From: Paenibacillus sp. RC67 | Lineage (GTDB): Bacteria > Bacillota > Bacilli > Paenibacillales > NBRC-103111 | DNA length: 64,000 nt | NCBI RefSeq assembly: GCF_030020805.1 | Contig: NZ_CP125098.1 | Coordinates: forward strand, 910,001 to 974,000 | Reading direction: 5' to 3' | Part shown: in pieces, positions 35,594-43,875 of the stretch | How the letters are laid out: each line of letters starts with the position of its first letter | Numbering within the stretch: the stretch's first letter is position 1 | Translations under genes and position numbers: made by a program | Notes under the pieces: generated by a model | Told to the model about the DNA's origin: nothing | Seen by the model: the letters and a program-made list of their open reading frames with translations, nothing else | The model's database searches: none

Positions 35594-35921
35594 GATATTC
35601 CCTCCTGTCTTGACGTTGTTAAGTATATAAATGATTTTGGTACTCAAACAACCTGTGAATATTGGAAAATGGGCTTATTCCCTAATATTCACTAGGCTTT
35701 CTACGTCATGATTTAAATAGTTAACCTCATTTGTTTAAACCGCCTATTATGGCTGTTTTTTGGACTTAGGAAAGTATTGAGGTTATCTCTTCAAGGTTCA
35801 CCCGATTTTTAGGAATGAGTGTGAATCCGTATAATGGGGAGGACGAGGACTGTATGCTAATCAATTATCAGGCTCATGAGCATAACGGCCACTAACACAA
35901 TGAAGAGGGATCGCAATAATT
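35594..35921. other. Intergenic region upstream of PAS-XRE and zinc-knuckle genes
   Basis: 328 nt. It contains an interrupted inverted repeat, GTGAATATT (35655-35663) and AATATTCAC (35684-35692), a perfect TATAAT (35830-35835) without a strong -35, and a 13-codon ORF (35854-35895). Otherwise it is AT-rich with nothing recognised. Confidence 0.5.
35854..35895 (+). CDS. Possible 13-aa micro-ORF
   Basis: ATG to TAA encoding MLINYQAHEHNGH, after a purine-rich GGGGAGGACGAGG. It is 26 nt upstream of the zinc-knuckle gene. It may be a leader or chance; the only support is the ribosome-binding site. Confidence 0.2.
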   Translation: MLINYQAHEHNGH

Positions 35922-36191
35922 ATGAAGGAATGTATAGTGGAAGGATGCCAGCGCCGGGTAAAGGCAAGAAACCTGTGTTCCATGCATCATCAGAGGCTGC
36001 TTCGAACCGGTAGTCCGAATATGGTGAGAAAGAAGTCCAAGAAGGAGCCCAAACAGTGCAAGTGGGTCAACTGCAGCAGACATGCTGTATCCAAAGGCTA
36101 CTGCTCGAAGCACTATTATATTCAAAAAACGTTAAATAAAGCCGAAACCGATTCGGTCAAGGCAGAATTGAAAGTAGATCTGCGCCCATGA
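35922..36191 (+). CDS. Small protein with two identical-spacing zinc-knuckle motifs
   Basis: An 89-aa basic protein built from two copies of the motif C-x4-C-x9-C-x2-H: Cys4, Cys9, Cys19, His22 and Cys46, Cys51, Cys61, His64. Each is followed by a helix rich in Arg/Lys. Single motifs of this kind are known in phage HNH endonucleases and small bacterial nucleic-acid-binding proteins; a stand-alone tandem is less usual. A weak ribosome-binding site (AGAGGG at 13 nt) makes the start uncertain. It lies 92 nt before folA. DNA or RNA binding is inferred from the motif and charge. Confidence 0.7.
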   Translation: MKECIVEGCQRRVKARNLCSMHHQRLLRTGSPNMVRKKSKKEPKQCKWVNCSRHAVSKGYCSKHYYIQKTLNKAETDSVKAELKVDLRP

Positions 36192-36283
36192 TATTATACG
36201 GATGATATAAATCTACGCTTTGATTATTGAAAACGTTGTTTCTTTCGATTAAGGCGATTTAAAAATGGAATAGAGGCTGGAAC

Positions 36284-36784
36284 ATGATCATTTCGTTTAT
36301 TTTTGCTATGGATGAACGCCGCGGTATTGGGCTAAATAATCAGCTTCCATGGCATCTGCCTGCGGATCTTGCATTTTTTAAAAAAGTGACTAGTGGTCAC
36401 ACTATCCTTATGGGACGAAAAACCTACGAATCCATAGGAAGACCGCTTCCGAAGCGACGCAACGTCATTTTAACCCGTGATGCAGCTTTTGCAGCCGAAG
36501 GCTGTGAAGTCGTTCATTCCGTGGAAGAAGCGTTGGAGCGCTACGGACCTCATGCGGAAAACGGGGAATTATTCGTCATCGGCGGAGCAGAGGTATTTCG
36601 TTTATTCATGCCGTATGCGGACAAAATGGTTGTAACGGAAATTGCTCATGAGTTCGAGGCCGATACGTTTTTTGATGAGCTTGACCTCACAAAGTGGAAT
36701 AGGATTTCCAAGGAGCAAGGACCACGTGATGAAAAAAATCCATACGACTATGCATTTGTGATTTATGAACGAAAACGGCAGTGA
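36284..36784 (+). CDS. folA: Dihydrofolate reductase
   Basis: A 166-aa type I DHFR, which regenerates tetrahydrofolate after thymidylate synthesis. Family features in order: IGLNNQLPWHLPADLAFFKKVT (substrate and NADPH loop; Asp at the catalytic position in PADL), GRKTYESIGRPLPKRRNVILTR, and IGGAEVFRLFMPYADKMVVTEI. AGAGGCTGG precedes the ATG. It is functionally paired with thyA but not contiguous with it. Confidence 0.97.
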   Translation: MIISFIFAMDERRGIGLNNQLPWHLPADLAFFKKVTSGHTILMGRKTYESIGRPLPKRRNVILTRDAAFAAEGCEVVHSVEEALERYGPHAENGELFVIGGAEVFRLFMPYADKMVVTEIAHEFEADTFFDELDLTKWNRISKEQGPRDEKNPYDYAFVIYERKRQ

Positions 36785-36853
36785 ATTGCAGAATGATTTC
36801 GACGGTTTCGGTGCATCTTAAGGTTGTGAATCAACCGAAAGGAAGTGGACCTT

Positions 36854-37180
36854 TTGACAGAGGTAAACCAGCACCAAATGCCGCTGCGTCATGTTGTGGA
36901 CAATGCCGAGAAAGCCATTCAAGTAGCCAAGGATGCGGAGATGGCTGTGCGCCATGCTCAGCTTGAATCCAATCCGAAGAAGCTGTCCAGCTCGATTCAG
37001 CAGCTGGAGACGGCACAGCGAGCCGCGGAGCAGGCTCAAAGTCAGCTTGATGCACAAATATCCGATCACCATCATCAGCATGAACAGGAGCTGAAGCAAG
37101 TTCAAGAGCAGCTCACTCAATCGATGCAAAGCATCGAAGTGACAGGTGGGAATACGGAGCAGCCCAAGCAAGTCCGCTAA
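36854..37180 (+). CDS. Glutamine-rich coiled-coil protein of unknown function
   Basis: 108 aa, rich in Gln, Glu, His and Ala, with long helical heptads (IQQLETAQRAAEQAQSQLD; HQHEQELKQVQEQLTQ). No membrane segment or signal. AAAGGAAG lies about 9 nt before a TTG at 36854, which is better placed than the GTG at 36845. It follows folA by 69 nt and may be cotranscribed. Function unknown. Confidence 0.65.
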   Translation: MTEVNQHQMPLRHVVDNAEKAIQVAKDAEMAVRHAQLESNPKKLSSSIQQLETAQRAAEQAQSQLDAQISDHHHQHEQELKQVQEQLTQSMQSIEVTGGNTEQPKQVR

Positions 37181-37202
37181 AAGCAATAGCTATTATTCAC
37201 TA

Positions 37203-37243
37203 AGCAGTTCATTACGTCGATTCGACGTGGTGGGCTGTTTTTT
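37203..37243 (+). terminator. Terminator after coiled-coil gene
   Basis: An imperfect stem centred on ACGTCG-att-CGACGT, with flanking AGC...GCT pairs and a run of seven T. Confidence 0.75.
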
Positions 37244-37446
37244 TGTGAAAAAAAGTAACCAATTTAACTTTTATAGTTTACACTGGAAATATGACAAAAA
37301 TATGAAGTTATGATGTGGAAAAGTGACTGATTTTAAATGAATTTATGGGAAAATAACGAAAAATTAAGCTTTTTGTCAGCTTATTTTAAGGTTTTTCTTA
37401 TATAATTTTCTCCATTGGTTTTCTGGGAAATGAGGAGGACGATAGG

Positions 37447-38586
37447 ATGCTGAAAAAAATCGTCAAAATTGCAATCTCTTGCGTTCTCATAGGAGTCGCG
37501 AGCGCAGGCATATATGCTTCTGTTTTATACAAGGATGCCAGTGAAGTCATTGAAAAAATCGGCACACCGGAGCTTGTTGCGGAGGCGGAATCAGCAAAAG
37601 TAAAACCGCTTACATTGCTGCTGATGGGAATCGACCATCGGGAGGATAGCGGAGGATTAAACTCTGATGTGATCATGGTAGTAACCGTGAATCCGAACAC
37701 ACAATCAGCCACCGTTGTTTCTATCCCAAGGGATACGCAGCTGTTCCCAAAAGGGCTCCCTGAGCGAAAAGCGAACTATTATTATCCGTACTTTTACAAT
37801 ATAAACAAGGACCAAGCCTTTACCAATACAAAGAACGTATTTGGAGATTTGCTGGGGGTACCCATCGATTATGCCATCACCGTCGATTTTGATGGATTCC
37901 GTCAGGCGGTTGACGTACTGGGTGGACTTACAATCAACGTAGATATGGATATGCGTTATGTCGACGATGAAGACGGGACGAACATTAATTTGAAAAAGGG
38001 TATTTCCAAGCTGAACGGCAAACAGGTGCTAGATTTTGTCAGATACCGGAAATCGAATATGGATACGCAGGAATCCAGTGATTTTGCCCGCAATGCAAGA
38101 CAGCAGCAGGTATTGGGCGAAATGCTGAAATCGGTCAAGACTGCTGGCGGGATTACGAAGCTGTCACAAATGATTGAAGCCGTAGGCAACCATATGAGCA
38201 CAGACGTGCCTTCATCGCAAATTCGCGATATGATTAAAACTTATTTCAATATGACTCCATCCAATGTAAATTATGTTCATCTGGAAGGTGAATGGGAAAG
38301 CCCTTATGTTATTATAAAGAAAGAAGAATTGAAGCGGGCGAGCGATGCCCTCAAGCAGCAGCTTGGCGACACGGATACGATAACCGAAGACGTTTGGGGC
38401 AAGTCCGATTCTACAACAACCAGTACATACGGCAGCGGGAAGACTACAGGCGCTTCAAATACGAGCAGTAACTCAGGTAAGAGCGCAGGCTCTGGAAAAA
38501 CGACGGTAAGTGGAGCGACATACGGTGCCATTAACAATGTAACCCCACCTCCTTCGTTTGCTGGTAACCCTTTGCCATTTGATTAG
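37447..38586 (+). CDS. LytR-CpsA-Psr (LCP) family cell-wall polymer ligase
   Basis: 379 aa. One N-terminal membrane helix (about 5-25) is followed by an extracellular LCP domain (about 55-270). Hallmarks are LLMGIDHRED with the SDVIMVVTVNP strand, the SIPRDTQLF Arg/Asp motif, and the ISKLNGKQVLDFVRYRK block with catalytic/phosphate-binding Arg residues. The family attaches teichoic acid or other polymers to peptidoglycan from a polyprenyl-phosphate carrier. The last 70 residues are a Ser/Thr/Gly-rich low-complexity tail. GAGGAGG precedes the ATG. Confidence 0.92.
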   Translation: MLKKIVKIAISCVLIGVASAGIYASVLYKDASEVIEKIGTPELVAEAESAKVKPLTLLLMGIDHREDSGGLNSDVIMVVTVNPNTQSATVVSIPRDTQLFPKGLPERKANYYYPYFYNINKDQAFTNTKNVFGDLLGVPIDYAITVDFDGFRQAVDVLGGLTINVDMDMRYVDDEDGTNINLKKGISKLNGKQVLDFVRYRKSNMDTQESSDFARNARQQQVLGEMLKSVKTAGGITKLSQMIEAVGNHMSTDVPSSQIRDMIKTYFNMTPSNVNYVHLEGEWESPYVIIKKEELKRASDALKQQLGDTDTITEDVWGKSDSTTTSTYGSGKTTGASNTSSNSGKSAGSGKTTVSGATYGAINNVTPPPSFAGNPLPFD

Positions 38587-38601
38587 AAGGGAGCTGAGTC
38601 T

Positions 38602-39267
38602 ATGACGGTAACGATAGGCTGTTATCATGCTCATTATTCGAATATCGACATCATTGAAAAAGCACTGAAGCCATACGATGTAGAGCTTCTTCATTTTGTG
38701 GATCCAGGGTTGGATCGGAGGAAAAGCGATCCTCTTTTTCTGTTAGAGAAGGCACAGCATAAAATCAAGGAGACGCTGGATTGGGTCGCCGCTAGCCGTG
38801 TCGATGCCATTCTCATAACCTGTACTTTCTTTACGGCTCATATGCCGGCAGATCTGGACTATGGTATTCCGATGATCAAAATCGACGATCCGTTGTTCGA
38901 CTCGATATGTGAAAGCGACCGTCCGCCACTACTTGTGTTTACGAATCCGGCGACGGTTCAAGGTACGCTGGAGCGTCTGATCCGTTATTCGCTGCTTAAG
39001 GGCAAACAGCTTGACCTTCAATCGCAAACCGTGGAGCAGTCCTTTGAGTTATTGATGCAAGGGAGAAAGGATGCTTATGTGGAGCTTGTTTCTGCAGGGC
39101 TGAAGAAACTGACGGAAGAACACCCTGAGAGAGAAGTGTGGGCGGCACAGCTGTCCATGGTTCAGTCAGCCGAGGAGACCGAGCGCGCCTGCGGCGTACG
39201 AGTGGGGAATCCGTTAAAGGCTTTGGTTGATCATATGGTGGAGAAGCTGCAGTTAGGTACATCTTGA
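38602..39267 (+). CDS. Asp/Glu racemase-like superfamily protein
   Basis: A 221-aa cytosolic protein with an alpha/beta pattern. It contains ILITCTFFTAH with a Cys where Asp/Glu racemases carry the first catalytic Cys, and a later WAAQLSMVQSAE segment where the second Cys position appears to be Ser. The C-terminus GVRVGNPLKALVDHMVEKL fits the family ending. If the assignment is right, it has one of the two acid-base cysteines and may be an isomerase or decarboxylase rather than a racemase. It follows the LCP gene by 15 nt, suggesting cotranscription. Repeat copy 2 overlaps its stop codon. Confidence 0.55.
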   Translation: MTVTIGCYHAHYSNIDIIEKALKPYDVELLHFVDPGLDRRKSDPLFLLEKAQHKIKETLDWVAASRVDAILITCTFFTAHMPADLDYGIPMIKIDDPLFDSICESDRPPLLVFTNPATVQGTLERLIRYSLLKGKQLDLQSQTVEQSFELLMQGRKDAYVELVSAGLKKLTEEHPEREVWAAQLSMVQSAEETERACGVRVGNPLKALVDHMVEKLQLGTS

Positions 39268-39483
39268 GTCAAGTGAGAAATCGAGGAAACTTCAGATGTG
39301 CAGGTGGTACTCCGGTGGGGTATCCCCCTCCAGCCGCTGTTGTTATCGGGATATTTTTAATTTAATCGCTTTACAGCGGTGATTTCCCGATAACAAAGGC
39401 GGTCGCTTTCGCTCTTCCAGGGGACACCCCACCTACCGTCAGCCGTTATCTTTTAAATAATAGATTTTCTCGACAGACTCAAG
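39263..39483 (+). repeat. Dispersed palindromic element, long copy with intact ends (copy 2)
   Basis: A 221-bp element. Terminal repeats: CTTGAGTCAAGTGAGAAATC (39263-39282) and GATTTTCTCGACAGACTCAAG (39463-39483, complementary). Outer arms GGTGGGGTATCCCC (39314-39327) and GGGGACACCCCACC (39420-39433); inner arms TTGTTATCGGGA (39340-39351) and TCCCGATAACAA (39385-39396). The left end includes the stop codon of the preceding gene. Confidence 0.85.
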
Positions 39484-39510
39484 GCTGCAGCACTAGCTGC
39501 AGCCTTATTT
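39481..39510. terminator. Hairpin at the end of hssS
   Basis: AAGGCTGCAG (39481-39490) pairs with CTGCAGCCTT (39497-39506) around CACTAG, followed by ATTT rightward. It abuts repeat copy 2 and the 3' end of hssS. Confidence 0.65.
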
Positions 39511-39513
39511 GGT

Positions 39514-40893
39514 CTAGGGTAGACGAGGGAGATGGACGATGAAGGTGGAACCCTTGCCTAAACGGCTTTGGACTTGTATACTTCCGCCATGCAGCTCTAC
39601 AATTTTACGAGTGATGGACAGCCCGAGACCGCTGCCGGAACGGGTACGATTTCTGGCTTGATCGGCTTTGTAGAACCGTTCGAAGATGTAAGGCAGCTCG
39701 TCTTCCGAGATGCCCATCCCTGTATCACCGATTTCCACGACAATCTCCTGTTCAACCCTCGCTGTTATCCTAAGGGTACCTCCCGGATGAGAAAACTTGA
39801 TCGCGTTAGTCATCAAATTGAGCCAAACTTGAACCAGTAATTGAGCGTCACCGGTCATGATCATGTCAGGCAGCTCGAGCTCAAGCTCCAGCCGTTTCTC
39901 CGTCCACTGCCATTCTGTCACGAGGAGAGCCTGCCTGATTTGCTCGTCCAAACGAAAGGCTGTGCGTTTCGTAAGTGTATCTTCTTTATCCAGCGCAGCT
40001 AAGGTTAACAGCTGCTTGCCTAGGCCTGACAGGCGCTTGCTTTCCTCCTCGATAATTTTCAAATATCGTTCTGCTTCCTCAGGCGTCGCTTGTTTATCGA
40101 GCATCGTTTGGGCGAAGCCTTGAATGGAGGTGAGAGGGGATTGGATTTCGTGCGATACGTTCGCGACGAACTCTTGTCGCATTTCATCCAGTTTTTTTAG
40201 AGAGCTGGCCATTTGAGTAAAATGACGAGCGGCATTTCCGATTTCGTCCCGCCTCGATATATCCAGCTCAATATTGTAATCACCTTCGACGATTTTGTTG
40301 GTCGCTTCGGTTAATTGCTGGAGTGGCTTCACGATAAAACGGGTCAGGACGATGATCAAGATGATGCTGAACAGAAAAGTGAACCCCAATAGAAACCCCA
40401 TCAGAAGGCGAACCTCTCCAATCTGCTCTTCCAGATTCGGCCTAATAAACAGAGCGTAATTCTCTCCATTCACATTCAAGGGAAGGCCTGCTGTGTTTCG
40501 TAAGCTGTTCTCAAAAAAGCCTGTAACCATCAGAATCTGCTTCTCTTCCATAATCCCTTGGTAATCCCCTCCGTTTAGCACACGCCGGATGATATCCGGA
40601 TCCAACTCATCATGTTTGAAGGGAGCGCCGAAGAAGGTGCCTTCCATTCGGCTGTTTACGGCGTAAATCTGATAACCAAGGCCGGCAATGCGGGTCAAGT
40701 AAGACCTTAGCTCTATGCCGGTTATTTGCTCGTACAAGCTGCGGATATCGCTGCCGATGCGCGTGATCTTTTGTTCATTGTAGGTTCTAAGGTGGGACGT
40801 ATAATAAGCATTGGTCACGAAGAGCGCGAAGATGCTGCTGATCAGGGCAATGAAGATAAAGGTGACCACAATCCGTGTATACAAAGTTCTCAT
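39514..40893 (-). CDS. hssS: Sensor histidine kinase, HssS-like
   Basis: 459 aa. TM1 about 9-29, an extracellular sensor to about 162, TM2 about 163-186, HAMP, a dimerisation domain with phospho-acceptor His248 (NVSHEIQSPLTS), and an ATPase domain with N, G1 and G2 boxes (NLMTNAIKFS, EIGDTGMGISEDELPYIF, GSGLGLSI). The sensor shares the pattern MRTLYTRI, YQIYAV, FFGAPF, VLNGGDYQGI and VTGFFEN with Staphylococcus aureus HssS, the heme sensor. It overlaps hssR by 4 nt. Confidence 0.78.
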   Translation of the reverse strand: MRTLYTRIVVTFIFIALISSIFALFVTNAYYTSHLRTYNEQKITRIGSDIRSLYEQITGIELRSYLTRIAGLGYQIYAVNSRMEGTFFGAPFKHDELDPDIIRRVLNGGDYQGIMEEKQILMVTGFFENSLRNTAGLPLNVNGENYALFIRPNLEEQIGEVRLLMGFLLGFTFLFSIILIIVLTRFIVKPLQQLTEATNKIVEGDYNIELDISRRDEIGNAARHFTQMASSLKKLDEMRQEFVANVSHEIQSPLTSIQGFAQTMLDKQATPEEAERYLKIIEEESKRLSGLGKQLLTLAALDKEDTLTKRTAFRLDEQIRQALLVTEWQWTEKRLELELELPDMIMTGDAQLLVQVWLNLMTNAIKFSHPGGTLRITARVEQEIVVEIGDTGMGISEDELPYIFERFYKADQARNRTRSGSGLGLSITRKIVELHGGSIQVQSRLGKGSTFIVHLPRLP

Positions 40894-41570
40894 GGATCCA
40901 CGACCTCGAGCTTATAGCCCAACCCCCGAATCGTCGTAATGACAAAATCGTCGGTTTTAGATGAAAATCGTTCACGCAGCCGTTTGATATGGACATCGAT
41001 GGTTCGGCTGTCTCCTTCATAATCGGCACCCCAAATGAGCTGTAGCAGCTGATCTCTTGTGAAAATACGTCCGGGGTTGCTGGCTAACTGCGATAAGAGC
41101 TCGAATTCCTTCAAAGGGATGGTATAGATTTCGTCCTTTATAGAGATCTCATAGCTTTTGCGATCAATGGTTGTGCTGCCGAACTTGATGACTTCCATGG
41201 AGGCTAACTGATATCGCCTCAGCAGCGCGCGAATCCGATAGAGCAGCTCACGCGGTTCAAACGGCTTGACCAAGTAATCGTCGGTACCGGACAAAAACCC
41301 TTTTTCTTTATCCTCCATAGCGCCTTTGGCAGTCAACAAGATGACCGGGATGTCGTAATGCCTGCGTATTTCCTTACACAGCTCCCAACCGTTTTTGCCG
41401 GGCATCATCACATCAACGACGGACAAATGCACCAGTTCGGTCTCCAGAAGAAGGGAGGCTTGATCGCCATCCTCGGCTTCATATACGACATAGCCTTCAT
41501 TGTGGAGATTAAACCGCAGCAGCTCGCGGATATGAGGATCGTCATCAGCGATTAATATATGAATTCTCAT
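40890..41570 (-). CDS. hssR: OmpR-family response regulator, HssR-like
   Basis: 226 aa. Receiver domain with acidic pocket Asp9/Asp10 and phospho-acceptor Asp53 (VVDVMMPG), and a C-terminal winged helix (RTIDVHIKRLRERF...TIRGLGYKLE). The stretch IPVILLTAKGAMEDKEKGFLSGTDDYLVKPFE-like region around residues 75-106 closely parallels S. aureus HssR. It should control a heme-detoxifying HrtAB exporter, but no hrtAB is found within this window. Its ATGA overlap with the kinase gene means coupled expression. Confidence 0.8.
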   Translation of the reverse strand: MRIHILIADDDPHIRELLRFNLHNEGYVVYEAEDGDQASLLLETELVHLSVVDVMMPGKNGWELCKEIRRHYDIPVILLTAKGAMEDKEKGFLSGTDDYLVKPFEPRELLYRIRALLRRYQLASMEVIKFGSTTIDRKSYEISIKDEIYTIPLKEFELLSQLASNPGRIFTRDQLLQLIWGADYEGDSRTIDVHIKRLRERFSSKTDDFVITTIRGLGYKLEVVDP

Positions 41571-41667
41571 GCGTATACAGTCCTTTTCCTGCTATCTGGT
41601 GGTTCGTTCTTTCCTTTATTACTATAACGATATATGTGAATAATTCAAAATCCCATGTAGAACAAAA

Positions 41668-41692
41668 ACCGGCACGTCATGAACGTGTCGGT
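41668..41692 (-). terminator. Terminator of the 31-aa peptide gene
   Basis: Reading leftward, ACCGACACGT pairs with ACGTGCCGGT around a 5-nt loop, followed by TTTTTG. It separates the small gene from hssR. Confidence 0.8.
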
Positions 41693-41731
41693 GTAGTTGG
41701 TAATAGTCTATCTATAATTGCAAAATAAGAG

Positions 41732-41827
41732 CTACGCTTGGATGTGCTGGTAAGCGACGATAAGAACAAATGTCAGCAGCATGACGCCGGTAACGTAATA
41801 TAATTGTTTGTTGGATAAGTAAGTCAT
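41732..41827 (-). CDS. 31-aa single-pass membrane peptide
   Basis: The sequence starts MTYLSNKQLYYVTG and continues with a hydrophobic helix VMLLTFVLIVAY, then QHIQA. AAGGGAGAG lies 6 nt before the ATG. A promoter-like TTTACA/TATTAT pair is upstream and a strong terminator follows, so this looks like a true independent small gene. It may be a small membrane regulator or sporulation peptide; neighbours (hssR, glycosyltransferase) do not decide it. Confidence 0.6.
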   Translation of the reverse strand: MTYLSNKQLYYVTGVMLLTFVLIVAYQHIQA

Positions 41828-41939
41828 GGTCAGCTCTCCCTTATAATCGGCGCTAGCCTGGCAAGACTACGCTCTTTTTTATTATTTTATAATATCATAA
41901 CGGCTTGGAGTGTAAAAATTTTGTTAACATTGTTGGCGG

Positions 41940-43169
41940 TCAACGCCGCATTTTCTTAAGCTCGTCCAATGAATAATAGGTGCCACGCCAATGGATACCA
42001 TCCTGTCGAAGCGTCAGCCATACGGAACGAGCTACAATGTAACACAGCAGCACGACCGTTAAAGGAAGCACAAGCACCTCGGAGCCACCTATACCCGTTA
42101 ATGAATGAACGAGCCGGAAGTACACGTAGAGCATGATACAGATCGACAGCCCGTAAACCCATGAAGCCCATCCTCCAGCAAAGAACAGGGCAATGAATGG
42201 CAGTAAAAACAGGATCAGTTGGCCAATCACTGCCATGAAGGCTAGGGAGAGCTTGTAATGAAAGCCTGAAAACAAGTTTTTCTCGAGCCCATGGATCGCT
42301 TCACCCAAGCTTTTATACCACTCTACGGCGATATGCTCTTTGCCGGAAACTAACCGCTGCTTCAGCTTGGCCTGTTTGACCCGCATGCCAAGTACGAGAT
42401 CATCGTCGGGCCGTAGTGCAAATGCCTGATGGGTACCGATTGTTTCATAAGCATTTCGGGTAAGTAAGTTAAAAGCTCCTATCCCCATTCCATTCTTATG
42501 CTGACTATCAATATTAGACCGCCAGGGTCGGACGTATAAGCTCAGTGTAAAGAAGAAGTACATGACAAAAGCCTTCAGCCAAAATCCGTTTATGATCATG
42601 TTTGGAGCCAGCGTTAAATGATCAACCTCGTTTGCTCTCATATAATGAACTGCGTCTGCGATTGTGTCGGGCTGAAACAGAACGTCCGCATCGGTAAACA
42701 GCACATATTGGCCGCGTGACTGCATATAACCTTGATACAGAGCATGGTTTTTGCCGAGCCAGCCTGCGGGCAGAGTCGTGACATGAATAATTTTTAAAGG
42801 GATATCTATATGCTCTTTGCCCTCCGACCATTTGCGAAGCTCCTCAAGCTTATGTCCTGTCCCATCCTGCGAACGGTCGTTAACAGCGATGATTTCAAGT
42901 CTCGGATAAGTTTGATGAAGCAGGTGCTTGACCGTCTCGACAATGGAAGCTTCTTCTTCCTTGGCTGCAATAATGACGGAAACAAGCGGAGTCTCCTGAG
43001 GATTCATTGCCGGATTCGATTTCGTCCTAAGGCTGCTGGAGGCAGAGACATAGGTTTCGGGAGGTGCGTGAGGCAAGCTCAGCATTCTTTTGCGGGCTTG
43101 AAGCGTGTCCCAGAGCATGATAATCCAGTAAATAAATACTAGGATGGCAAGCAGCTTGATTATCGGCAT
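41940..43169 (-). CDS. Family 2 glycosyltransferase, membrane-bound
   Basis: 409 aa. An N-terminal membrane helix (about 3-22) is followed by a GT-A domain: VSVIIAAKEEEASI, AVNDRSQDGT, and DADVLF as the metal-binding DxD-type motif. It ends with three to four hydrophobic segments. It resembles glycosyltransferases that act on carotenoid acids or lipids (CrtQ-like). The ATG at 43169 gives the N-terminal helix directly; the frame extends to 43547 over the divergent yyaC gene, with sequence that does not look like protein. The acceptor is unknown. Confidence 0.82.
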   Translation of the reverse strand: MPIIKLLAILVFIYWIIMLWDTLQARKRMLSLPHAPPETYVSASSSLRTKSNPAMNPQETPLVSVIIAAKEEEASIVETVKHLLHQTYPRLEIIAVNDRSQDGTGHKLEELRKWSEGKEHIDIPLKIIHVTTLPAGWLGKNHALYQGYMQSRGQYVLFTDADVLFQPDTIADAVHYMRANEVDHLTLAPNMIINGFWLKAFVMYFFFTLSLYVRPWRSNIDSQHKNGMGIGAFNLLTRNAYETIGTHQAFALRPDDDLVLGMRVKQAKLKQRLVSGKEHIAVEWYKSLGEAIHGLEKNLFSGFHYKLSLAFMAVIGQLILFLLPFIALFFAGGWASWVYGLSICIMLYVYFRLVHSLTGIGGSEVLVLPLTVVLLCYIVARSVWLTLRQDGIHWRGTYYSLDELKKMRR

Positions 43170-43305
43170 GGGTGAATCACGTCCTTTTGGCAGATCGTTT
43201 GGTCGCATTATATCATGGGCTGCCGCAGAACAACAAATCCTGGTTTCTCTGTGATACAATGAGGAAAAGACTTGGGAGTTGGCATACAATAGGAGGGGGG
43301 AGGCC

Positions 43306-43875
43306 ATGCAAGGGAATGGGGAAGCAGTGCCCGTTATTAGGAAAAGAGTCAAGGGACGGGAGCTTGCTGAGTTTCTGCTAACGATAAGGCAGACGGATTT
43401 GGATGCCTCAGAAATATTGTTTTTGTGCATTGGAACAGATCGCTCTACCGGCGATGCGCTGGGGCCATTGGTAGGCACGATGCTCGTGGAGGCGGGGTAC
43501 CCGTATGTGATGGGGACTCTTGAAGCTCCGTTGGACGCAAGCAACATGATTGAGCGTTTGGCCGATATTCCTCTGGGACTTAAAGTTATTGCTATTGACG
43601 CTTGCTTGGGCCAGCACGCTTCTGTAGCTTCCTATCAGGTGTCCAATCAACCGATGGAGCCTGGGAAATCGCTAGGCAAACAGCTGCCTGCCGTGGGGGA
43701 TTATTCCATTGCCGGGATTGTTAATGTAGATGGGGGACAAAAATATTCAACTCTGCAAAGCACTTCGCTTTACCGGGTCATGGTCATGGCCAAAGAAATC
43801 GTTGCAGCGATCCGGTTGGCATTCCCTGTTGATACTGTATTAATTAAGTCATGTACACAGGAGGGTGAGAGATGA
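43306..43875 (+). CDS. yyaC: Sporulation protein YyaC
   Basis: A 189-aa protein of the YyaC family, related to the germination protease fold. The diagnostic segment FLCIGTDRSTGDALGPLVGTML is at about residues 45-66, and IDACLG and DYSIAGIVNV follow. Bacillus yyaC is expressed during sporulation. GGAGGGGGGAGG is close to the ATG at 43306. The stop overlaps the ABC transporter start (ATGA), so the two are coupled. Confidence 0.88.
   Translation: MQGNGEAVPVIRKRVKGRELAEFLLTIRQTDLDASEILFLCIGTDRSTGDALGPLVGTMLVEAGYPYVMGTLEAPLDASNMIERLADIPLGLKVIAIDACLGQHASVASYQVSNQPMEPGKSLGKQLPAVGDYSIAGIVNVDGGQKYSTLQSTSLYRVMVMAKEIVAAIRLAFPVDTVLIKSCTQEGER

Noticed and set aside
43170..43547. N-terminal extension of the glycosyltransferase frame
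   Set aside because: It covers the divergent yyaC gene, does not look like protein, and the ATG at 43169 opens directly with a membrane helix.
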